Positions 1-5,281 of a stretch of 5,281 nt of DNA are shown in pieces. The translations under genes were made by a program, and so were the position numbers. The notes under the pieces were generated by a model. The model had not been told where the DNA came from, made no database searches, and saw only the letters and a program-made list of their open reading frames with translations. Source of the stretch: Bacteroidota bacterium (GTDB taxonomy: Bacteria; Bacteroidota; Bacteroidia; Bacteroidales; GCA-2748055). Where the stretch lies: the NCBI GenBank assembly GCA_030592605.1, contig JAUVIT010000161.1:1-5281 (forward strand). Direction: 5' to 3'. Position 1 is the first letter of the stretch. The number at the start of each line of letters is the position of its first letter.

Positions 1-1638
1 CAGGAAAGAGGCATTCATATTGGTAGCGATCCCTTTGCGCATGGTGTAGTCAAAGCTTAGCTCCATATCCTTGATATAGCTCTCAAAACAGTAATTAATC
101 ACCTGTCCTTCATGTTCCTTTTCAAGCTCTCCCAGTGAAAGGTCATGGGTGGCAATAAGGCAGCAGACCGGATAAAGTATGGCCTTTCGGATCAGTCCCA
201 CCGAACCCAGTTTTTTATCGGTGGTATTGGTTCCCTTCAGTACCTCGTCCAGCAGGATCAGCATGGCTTTGCCACTCTCCATCTCCCGGACAATCAATTG
301 CAGCTGTTTTATCTCGGCCAGGAAGTAGGATTCCTCATCCTTCAGCGAATCGGCTGTACGCATACTGGAATGGAGCCCCATATAGCTGCAGCGGAATAAG
401 GTGGCACAGACCGGACAACCGGTATAGGCCAGGACCATGTTGATCCCCATGGAGCGAAGAAAGGTGGATTTTCCTGCCATATTGGCACCGGTTATTACCA
501 CTACTTTTTCGCTGGTGATTTCCAGATCGTTTGCAACTCTTTTCTGATGTGGAATCAATGGATGAGCCAGTCCGGCTATCTCCATGTCTTCCCTGAGCTC
601 ATTTACTTCGGGCGTGCTGAAATCAGGGTGGTTCCATGCAAAGCCGGCCAGGCTGATCAGTGCATCGGTCCAGCCGGTGATTTCGATCCACACCATGATA
701 TCCTGCCGATTCTTTTTTTTCCATCGTTCCAGCAGATAAAGCATGGTAAAATCGAATAGGAAGAAGCCGTTTAGGATGACTCCAAGCAGCATATTTAGCC
801 GCTGATCGAAAATCTGCAGCAGCTTTGAAAGCCTGGCCACCTGCCGCATTCCCTCACTGGCTTTTCTGCTTCTGCTTTGCAGCTCAGGATGTTTAAAAGA
901 GGTGCTGGCAATCTGTTTCAGAAGCCGGGCATACCCTTCAAGCAGCTCATGCTTCCTGGAGATGGCCGCCTGGTATTTCTGTGTACGAAGCAGGAAGGGG
1001 GAGAGCACCACAAAGTTCAATGTGAGCAAGTAGAGCAGGAGCCAGTAGCGGGAAGGATCAAAGATTCCCCAGATGATTATGGAGACTGTGAGGAGACTAA
1101 CACCCATGGCCAGGTAAAAGAGCCATGGGTACTTGCTGATATAGGCGCTGGTGTCCAGCCAGCGGGATATATCTTTGAGATCGTCAGCTTTTTCTTTGAC
1201 CAACTCCCCTCTGGCAGTGAAATCTTGCCTGAAATCGATTCGGTCCTTCAAGTCCTTAATAATTTTTTGCCGGTCAAGAATCGTCTCAGCTCCACCGGGT
1301 TCACTGGTGAGCAAAGCTGCCAGTATTTCGCTACCCTTAAGCGTGGAGCTTCGGTTGAGGTACTGGAAGAGGGATCCCTTTCCAAAAATATCCAAATCAT
1401 GGGACCAGGGGTGAGAGGTGTCAGCATGTTCCGATCCGTCGGGAAGATTGTGGAAATCATGGTCAAGGCAGGACAGCTCCTTCTCATTAAGCATTAGCAG
1501 TTGCCGGAGTAGCTCCCGCTCTCCCTTGTACCTGTTGAAAAGGCTTACCAGGAATAGAAACAAAACCAGCATCAGGCCCGAAAGAAGATAGAAGAGTAAA
1601 GCATTGGTTCTGAATCCAAGTACCAGCAACCAGATCAT
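1..1638 (-). CDS. Membrane-anchored MutS-like ATPase (MutS domain V family), 3' end cut by window
   Basis: This is a MutS-family ABC-type ATPase, but not the housekeeping mismatch-repair MutS. The frame is open from ATG 1638 to base 1 (546 codons). Only the last few residues should be missing, because it already reaches the GIATNMNASFL tail. Seen: hydrophobic segments at residues 1-34, 171-193, 197-217 and 282-303; a core/lever-like motif GSLFQYLNRSSTLKG (88-102); an AHPLIP motif near 359; Walker A TGANMAGKST (383-392); SMRTADSL (425-432); Walker B MLILLDEV (459-466) followed by LKGTNTTDK; and the switch histidine in ATHD (496-499). No N-terminal mismatch-recognition domain and no Smr nuclease domain are present. 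Family knowledge: such membrane MutS homologues are widespread in Bacteroidota and have no settled role. Start 1638 is the first ATG in this frame after the stop at 1705-1707, but the true N-terminus probably lies in another frame at 1760 (see the 1635-1760 entry). ATPase assignment is firm; the cellular role is unknown. Confidence 0.9.
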   Translation of the reverse strand, partial: MIWLLVLGFRTNALLFYLLSGLMLVLFLFLVSLFNRYKGERELLRQLLMLNEKELSCLDHDFHNLPDGSEHADTSHPWSHDLDIFGKGSLFQYLNRSSTLKGSEILAALLTSEPGGAETILDRQKIIKDLKDRIDFRQDFTARGELVKEKADDLKDISRWLDTSAYISKYPWLFYLAMGVSLLTVSIIIWGIFDPSRYWLLLYLLTLNFVVLSPFLLRTQKYQAAISRKHELLEGYARLLKQIASTSFKHPELQSRSRKASEGMRQVARLSKLLQIFDQRLNMLLGVILNGFFLFDFTMLYLLERWKKKNRQDIMVWIEITGWTDALISLAGFAWNHPDFSTPEVNELREDMEIAGLAHPLIPHQKRVANDLEITSEKVVVITGANMAGKSTFLRSMGINMVLAYTGCPVCATLFRCSYMGLHSSMRTADSLKDEESYFLAEIKQLQLIVREMESGKAMLILLDEVLKGTNTTDKKLGSVGLIRKAILYPVCCLIATHDLSLGELEKEHEGQVINYCFESYIKDMELSFDYTMRKGIATNMNASFL

Positions 1639-1760
1639 GGCAATAGGACCAGGAGCCGTGCCAGGGAGAAGAGATTGATCCTTCTGGTTTGCAGTCGCAC
1701 AGCTTCACTAAAATGACTGATTCTTTCAGAATAGGTGGTTTGAAGTTCTTGTCTGGACAT
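1635..1760 (-). pseudogene. Out-of-frame N-terminal piece of the MutS-like gene (apparent frameshift)
   Basis: A 41-codon ORF starts at ATG 1760 (MSRQELQTTYSERISHF...) and ends in ...LARLLVLLP followed by TGA at 1635-1637. It has the polar, charged start and the first half of a membrane helix expected at the N-terminus of membrane MutS-like proteins. The downstream frame resumes the hydrophobic run at once (MIWLLVLGF). Adding one base near 1638-1645 would join the two into LLVLLP-MIWLLVLGF and give a protein of about 587 residues plus the missing tail. In the downstream frame, the stretch above 1638 reads as an unlikely proline/glycine-rich peptide and closes at 1705-1707. The stop overlaps the downstream ATG as ATGA, so coupled re-initiation is the alternative to a sequencing error or real mutation. 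I see no slippery heptamer that would support programmed -1 frameshifting. Confidence 0.7.
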
Positions 1761-1768
1761 TGGGCTAG

Positions 1769-1797
1769 GCGGTTTTTTCAAAGATAGAAAAACCCGC
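1769..1797. terminator. Strong hairpin in the spacer before the MutS-like gene (possible terminator)
   Basis: Arms 1769-1779 (GCGGTTTTTTC) and 1787-1797 (GAAAAACCCGC) pair over 11 positions with one mismatch around a 7-base loop. An outer repeat CTAGGC (1765-1770) / GCCTAG (1813-1818) could extend or compete with it and overlaps the stop codon of the upstream secreted-protein gene. The position, between that stop and the next start, fits a terminator. However, the T-run sits inside the stem rather than after it, so termination is only a possibility. Confidence 0.4.
1779..1786 (-). promoter_or_regulatory. Candidate Bacteroidota -7 promoter element for the MutS-like gene
   Basis: The minus strand reads TATCTTTG here, an exact match to TAnnTTTG, the -7 consensus known for the Bacteroidota primary sigma factor. 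It lies 18 bases before ATG 1760, giving a short 5' leader. I find no clear TTG at the expected -33 position (about 1805-1811), and the element falls in the loop and arm of the hairpin at 1769-1797. An eight-base match with four fixed T/G positions can arise by chance, so this is tentative. Confidence 0.3.
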
Positions 1798-1814
1798 TTA
1801 ATCTTAGGTCGAGC

Positions 1815-2423
1815 CTAGGGGTGGCGCAGATCAATCCGGTCAAGTTTAAGCTTGTAGTAGACCGGGTATCCTGTTTCACCATCAGGAATTGGCTCACCAT
1901 CTGCAGTTTGTCTCTCTTGCCAGATGACCGGAGTGATAGCTTCGATCCTCTTCCTGAATTCCTGATGATCAGCTTCAATCACCCAATCTTCATGAAAGTA
2001 GACGGAAAGCAGTTGTTCCGCTGGCTCATACACTTCCGGAATGGGATAGCTTTGATTGATCAGGGAAATCAAAGCCTCCTGAAGCTTCCTTTCCTGTGGA
2101 TTCGAAAGATTCAGGAAAGAAAATTCATAGGAGATTTCTTTAATGCGGACCACCCCTTCAGGAAGATATGCAAGGTCCGTACTGTCTGTACACGTGATTC
2201 CATAGGCATCCACTTTTTTTGAAATGGATAAAGTGGCCACATTCAAGATCCATTGTTCCTGGAACTCCAGGCTGCACGAAGCTAGGTGCCTGGGATTTAA
2301 TTCAGGGGGCAGATCCATAACATCAAGCAACTCATAAATGGTCTCCTGTGCCACTGCCGGACTAAAGGCTTGAATCGCAAGTAGGAAAAACAAGATCTTT
2401 ATGACAGCTTGTAGCGCTCTCAT
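1815..2423 (-). CDS. Secreted protein of unknown function, coupled to the barrel gene
   Basis: I do not recognise this family. The chosen start, ATG 2423, gives 202 residues with a clean type I signal peptide: MRALQAVIKI, a hydrophobic core LFFLLAIQAF, and a likely cut in AVA/Q after residue 25. There is no lipobox cysteine and no other membrane segment, so a periplasmic or surface location is inferred. The mature part is mixed alpha/beta in character. It contains two cysteines (residues 50 and 78; ASCSLEF and GITCTD) that could form a disulfide, and a DGEPIPDGETGYP loop (about 165-177) before a final strand-like YYKLKLDRIDL. A longer in-frame start at 2465 exists, but it overlaps the upstream gene by 41 bases and buries the signal peptide, so I reject it. 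The ATG follows the barrel gene's stop by one base (TGAGATG), which implies translational coupling and a shared transcript. A role tied to the barrel protein is inference only. Confidence 0.85.
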   Translation of the reverse strand: MRALQAVIKILFFLLAIQAFSPAVAQETIYELLDVMDLPPELNPRHLASCSLEFQEQWILNVATLSISKKVDAYGITCTDSTDLAYLPEGVVRIKEISYEFSFLNLSNPQERKLQEALISLINQSYPIPEVYEPAEQLLSVYFHEDWVIEADHQEFRKRIEAITPVIWQERQTADGEPIPDGETGYPVYYKLKLDRIDLRHP

Positions 2424-2424
2424 C

Positions 2425-3942
2425 TCACTCTCTTTCTGGTAATTGGCCACAATTTCCGCCGCCAAGCCGGAAGGGAATCTTTACTCCCAGGTCCACGCTC
2501 CATCCGCTTCCCTGGTATGTGATGTTTGATACAGTAGGAGTTTCAGGAATTGTGTTTGTTACATCGATCTGTCCCACATCCATATAGCCCTGCATGTAAT
2601 TCAGATAAAGAGTGGCTATCAAAGGAAATTCCATGGGAAGTTTATATTCAACACCGGTTCCCAGCCGTAGTACGGGAGCAAAGCTATGAACTCCATAGGC
2701 TTCGTAAGAAGTGCTGGCACTCACCGGTCCGGAAACCGCAGGTGTGTTATAAGTGAAGTCCGCAGTCCCATCATTATATACCCCTGAAGAAAACTGTGCA
2801 AGCAGGGACATTCCTCCATAGATAACCGCATGGATTTTCCCCTTATATACATCATAAAAATACCTGAAACGCAGAGGGATCTCCAGGTAGAGAGGTGCGG
2901 ATTCCTTGCTTGCGAAATCCACTTCATGATCATACATAAGTGCATAGTGGGTGCTGGATCGCTGGTAGATGGCTCCAATATCCACACCCAGTTCATCAGT
3001 GAGCATGTAACCTGCATAAATTCCGGTATGCATATTGGCATAGCGGAAAATACCACGGTCCACCATGGGTCTTGGCCCCACTGCCGGGTTGTTACTTGAG
3101 AATGATCTCCAGAGGGAACCAAGCTCAGCTCCAAAGTATATCTGTCCTCTTTTTTCAACAGCTTTCCCCTTAAAAGTGGAGTTCTCGATGCGGGCCCGTA
3201 CTCTGTAGTCCTTGTTTTGCCATATGTTGCTTACCGGGATATTAAGTGCCAGGGTAGTAATCAATGAATTCCCTTTTGAAGTATAGCCGGTGGAGGCGGT
3301 TGTTCCTGCTCCATCGGAGTAGTCCAGTGAGTAGCGGGTAGCGGGAGATCCCAGCAGGCTGGTCATGTAGGAGAGGTTTAAGGAGCATTGCCAGGAGTTT
3401 GAAAACCTGAGGTTTACACCCATTCCAATTTCCAGCAGATGTGAAATGCTTTGGTCAGACAGCTGCTGGATATCGTATGACAGGGCGGTTCCGTCGGGTG
3501 CCGAGAGAATGCTGCTTGCCGAATAGGGCTCATCGGATTGGGAGTCCATGTTATAGATGTAGCCGATTCGTGGAGTAAAACTAACCGGGTATTCGGTGGG
3601 CTGGATCCGGTACTCAGCCCTGACCGGGATAAGAAAGGAGCTGGAGGCCTTCCAGCTGGATTGGTTGGGGCGGTCATCTCTCATGTTGATTCCGTCATTC
3701 CGGGGGATGTAAAGCACCCCGGTACTAAGCATGAGATTGGGTATGATCTCCTGCCCTACAGTGATTCCCGACATAAAGCTTATCACATTGGCCCCCTGGA
3801 AGTATCCTTGAGGATCGCTGACTTTTAACATGCTCCATTGAGGGCCAGCCTCCAGGGTAATCCAGGTTTTTTCTTGTGCGCCTACCTGGGTGCTCAGCAG
3901 GCAAAAAAGGGCTGCTACAGCCGTTGTCCTAATAAGTTTCAT
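2425..3942 (-). CDS. Outer-membrane beta-barrel protein with two tandem barrel-like halves
   Basis: This 505-residue protein has a signal peptide (MKLIRTTAVAALFCLLSTQ, likely cut in VGA/Q after residue 22). The rest is almost entirely alternating hydrophobic/polar strands with Gly and aromatic residues, as in the Bacteroidota porin/PorT-like OMP beta-barrel families. Two halves are visible. Residues ~28-237 run from WITLEAGPQWSML to SLITTLALNIPV. Residues ~267-493 run from GQIYFGAELGSLW to WSVDLGVKIPFRL. Both contain a matching mid-strand (FLIPVRAEYRI and LYLEIPLRFRYFY) and both end in a [AV]xxIP[VF] strand. A basic linker (~238-266) joins them. It could be one 16-strand barrel or two 8-strand ones. 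No TonB box, plug or OmpA domain is seen. Start 3942 was chosen for the compact signal peptide. An in-frame ATG at 3993 has a GGAG four bases upstream and would add MISGLLRFRSKYNFYLS, so it remains a real alternative. Substrate unknown. Confidence 0.88.
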   Translation of the reverse strand: MKLIRTTAVAALFCLLSTQVGAQEKTWITLEAGPQWSMLKVSDPQGYFQGANVISFMSGITVGQEIIPNLMLSTGVLYIPRNDGINMRDDRPNQSSWKASSSFLIPVRAEYRIQPTEYPVSFTPRIGYIYNMDSQSDEPYSASSILSAPDGTALSYDIQQLSDQSISHLLEIGMGVNLRFSNSWQCSLNLSYMTSLLGSPATRYSLDYSDGAGTTASTGYTSKGNSLITTLALNIPVSNIWQNKDYRVRARIENSTFKGKAVEKRGQIYFGAELGSLWRSFSSNNPAVGPRPMVDRGIFRYANMHTGIYAGYMLTDELGVDIGAIYQRSSTHYALMYDHEVDFASKESAPLYLEIPLRFRYFYDVYKGKIHAVIYGGMSLLAQFSSGVYNDGTADFTYNTPAVSGPVSASTSYEAYGVHSFAPVLRLGTGVEYKLPMEFPLIATLYLNYMQGYMDVGQIDVTNTIPETPTVSNITYQGSGWSVDLGVKIPFRLGGGNCGQLPERE

Positions 3943-4025
3943 ACTCAGGTAAAAGTTGTATTTACTCCTAAAACGGAGCAGACCAGATATCATTGTACTC
4001 CGGAAGCCAAGATATCATTTTTCTC
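3943..4025 (-). promoter_or_regulatory. Leader region with duplicated GGAG-N4-ATGATATCT module and possible 16-codon ORF
   Basis: This is the spacer between the kinase stop and the barrel gene. On the minus strand, GGAG-AAAA-ATGATATCT (4026 down to 4010) and GGAG-TACA-ATGATATCT (4001 down to 3985) form an imperfect direct repeat, 15 of 17 bases identical, offset by 25 bases. A third GGAG at 3968-3965 follows the same TTTTA as the kinase stop (TTTTAGGAG twice, offset 58 bases). The first ATG (4018) opens a 16-codon ORF, MISWLPEYNDIWSAPF, ending at TAG 3968. The second ATG (3993) is in frame with the barrel protein. CGGAG/CTCCG (3998-4002 with 3974-3978) could pair and mask the second GGAG. I see no convincing TAnnTTTG promoter here, so read-through from the kinase gene is plausible. 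Confidence 0.4.
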
Positions 4026-4026
4026 C
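3985..4026. repeat. Imperfect 17-bp direct repeat
   Basis: Copies at 3985-4001 (AGATATCATTGTACTCC) and 4010-4026 (AGATATCATTTTTCTCC) on the plus strand differ at two positions. Each contains the palindrome GATATC. The second copy overlaps the last base of the kinase stop codon. They may reflect a small tandem duplication or paired binding sites; the 25-base offset is about 2.4 helical turns, so the sites would not face the same side of the DNA. Confidence 0.65.
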
Positions 4027-5281
4027 TAAAAGGTCATGTTAAAGATGGTCTCTTTGTTGGGTTTCGATTGTGCAGTAATGGTGCCTCCATGCAGTCTCAT
4101 GATCTGTTTGGAGAGGCTAAGCCCGATTCCCGATCCACTCTGTTTGGTTGTAAAAAAGGGGATAAATATCTTATCAATCACATCGTCCAGAATTCCCTGT
4201 CCATTATCAATCACCTGGATGGTAGGCCGGCCCCGCTTGTTATAGAAACCCTTGATCTGTATCTGTGCACCAAGGCACCCTTTCAGGGCCTGAACGGAGT
4301 TTTTGATGAGGTTGATCAGCACCTGCTCAATCATTTGTTCATCGATCTGTACTTCAATGGTGTCAGGTTCTACACTGGTGACCAAAAGGATGTTTTTCCT
4401 CTCCACATCCTTCTTCATCAAGGTATGCACATGTCCAATCACTTCATTCATATTAACCACCGAGAAGTTAGGCTCCGGAATCTTGGTAAGGCTCCGGTAG
4501 GTCTCCACAAAATTCATCAGCCCGGTGCTTCGCTTGTTAATTGTTTGAAGTGCCGCCTGGATCTCAATGACAGTCTCCTTGTCTACCTCCTTCATGTCTT
4601 TTTTACCCGAGGTATAGGGTTTGACCATGCTTTCCACCGTGGAGGAGAGTGATGAGATAGGGGCAATGGAGTTCATGATCTCATGTGTCAGCACCCTGAT
4701 CAGCTTTTGCCATGCTGCGGTCTCCTGCTCTTCCAGTACATTCTGAATGTTCTTAATGGTACTCAGGAGGATTACCTTGTCTTTTACTTTGAACTCTGTG
4801 GCAAAGATGGCCAGCTGAAGTATATCTTCCTCATCCTGAACCTTTACCAGCTTGTTTTCGCCCGGATTGATGCTTAGCAATGTATTGGTCAATTTCTCAC
4901 TGAGTGATCGCAGGGAATTGATGTTTCTCAGGTTGCTCACCTGGAATAGTTTCTTGGCCGCCGGGTTGATTAGTTCCACAGTACCATCACGCTGATAGGC
5001 CAGGATGCTCACATCGATGTCCTGCACAATACTTTGCAGGTAATGGAAGTGTTCCTCCCTTTCGGATCTCACCTGCTGGAAATCTTTCATAACATCATTA
5101 AAAGCTTCGTTGAGTTCATCAAACGAACTGCCTCCATCGTTAATTTGGAAGGTCCGGGTGAATTCGGAGTAGCGGATCGACTCAAGGAACCCTGCCAGCT
5201 CCCTGTTGGTCCGGTCCACATACCTGATCAACGACCACACCTGGTAGATGATCAATCCGGCTACCAAAATGGGCGTAAAAG
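4026..5281 (-). CDS. NtrY-like PAS sensor histidine kinase, 5' end cut by window
   Basis: The frame is open from the right edge (first codon at 5279) to TAG 4026-4028, 417 residues; the N-terminus is outside. Numbering from the first codon: a membrane segment (~1-18, FTPILVAGLIIYQVWSLI); a HAMP-like linker (~19-75, TNRELAGFLESIRYSEF... SSFDELNEAFNDVM); a PAS domain (~78-175, with DGTVELINPAAKKLF); HisKA with phosphoacceptor His199 in THEIMNSIAPI (codon 4683-4685); then HATPase_c with N box NLIKNSVQAL (Asn327), G1 DNGQGI (358-363), F box FIPFFTT (372-378) and G2 GSGIGLSLSK (382-391). All catalytic motifs look intact. It is an inner-membrane autokinase that passes phosphate to a response regulator. 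Family knowledge: relatives with this HEIMNSIAP signature usually pair with a sigma-54-dependent NtrC-type regulator, which would lie beyond the right edge. Only a short N-terminal portion is probably missing, so no large periplasmic sensor domain is expected. The signal is unknown. Confidence 0.92.
   Translation of the reverse strand, partial: FTPILVAGLIIYQVWSLIRYVDRTNRELAGFLESIRYSEFTRTFQINDGGSSFDELNEAFNDVMKDFQQVRSEREEHFHYLQSIVQDIDVSILAYQRDGTVELINPAAKKLFQVSNLRNINSLRSLSEKLTNTLLSINPGENKLVKVQDEEDILQLAIFATEFKVKDKVILLSTIKNIQNVLEEQETAAWQKLIRVLTHEIMNSIAPISSLSSTVESMVKPYTSGKKDMKEVDKETVIEIQAALQTINKRSTGLMNFVETYRSLTKIPEPNFSVVNMNEVIGHVHTLMKKDVERKNILLVTSVEPDTIEVQIDEQMIEQVLINLIKNSVQALKGCLGAQIQIKGFYNKRGRPTIQVIDNGQGILDDVIDKIFIPFFTTKQSGSGIGLSLSKQIMRLHGGTITAQSKPNKETIFNMTF

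Noticed and set aside
661..735. Poly-T tract (plus strand) as a terminator
   Set aside because: It is the KKKNR codon run (AAA AAA AAG AAT) inside the MutS-like coding frame and has no GC-rich stem before it.
877..1497. 206-codon plus-strand ORF
   Set aside because: It lies wholly antisense to the MutS-like ATPase, whose conserved motifs fix the coding strand. The translation is low-complexity in character with no recognisable domain.
1635..1660. Programmed -1 ribosomal frameshifting in the MutS-like gene
   Set aside because: The bases before the TGA (CTG GTC CTA TTG CCA) contain no X-XXY-YYZ slippery heptamer and I see no strong stem just downstream.
1821..2222. 133-codon plus-strand ORF
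   Set aside because: Antisense shadow of the secreted-protein gene, which has a signal peptide and tight coupling to its neighbour.
2424..2465. Upstream start (ATG 2465) for the small secreted protein
   Set aside because: It would overlap the barrel gene by 41 bases and place 14 extra residues before a complete signal peptide; ATG 2423 fits better.
2721..3158. 145-codon minus-strand ORF
   Set aside because: Alternative frame inside the barrel gene; its translation is rich in Met, Trp and Cys with no signal or domain, while the barrel frame shows regular strand patterning.
3993..4652. 219-codon plus-strand ORF
   Set aside because: Antisense to the HisKA/HATPase_c part of the kinase, where all catalytic motifs are on the minus strand; the ORF has no family features.

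Overview
The window looks like a stretch of a Bacteroidota chromosome. Three things point there: a membrane-embedded MutS-like ATPase of the kind common in that phylum, an NtrY-like sensor kinase carrying the HEIMNSIAPI phosphoacceptor signature, and an outer-membrane barrel protein. The phylum is inferred from protein families and a TAnnTTTG-like promoter element. No rRNA or other taxonomic marker is present. I see no tRNA, rRNA, CRISPR array, insertion sequence or phage gene.

All four genes lie on the minus strand and read right to left. Right edge (4026-5281): the C-terminal ~417 residues of a histidine kinase (last part of a membrane segment, HAMP-like linker, PAS, HisKA, HATPase_c). Next, an 83-bp spacer (3943-4025) holds a tandem GGAG-N4-ATGATATCT duplication and a possible 16-codon leader ORF. 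Then a ~505-residue secreted outer-membrane protein (2425-3942) that reads as two consecutive beta-barrel-like halves. One base after its stop begins a ~202-residue secreted protein of unknown function (1815-2423). A ~54-bp spacer (1761-1814) carries a hairpin and a candidate Bacteroidota -7 element. Left edge (1-1760): a MutS-like membrane ATPase that lacks only its last few residues at the window edge.

The barrel protein and the small secreted protein are almost certainly co-translated and may form an envelope pair. The kinase immediately upstream could be co-transcribed with them, but no regulatory link is shown. The MutS-like gene is probably its own unit, given the hairpin and -7 element before it.

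The least ordinary points are: (1) a single-base reading-frame break in the N-terminal membrane region of the MutS-like gene, leaving a 41-codon 5' piece whose stop overlaps the next in-frame ATG (ATGA); (2) the duplicated SD-ATG module in front of the barrel gene; (3) the two-barrel architecture; (4) the unrecognised secreted partner. I found no convincing evidence of a wholly new multi-gene system.
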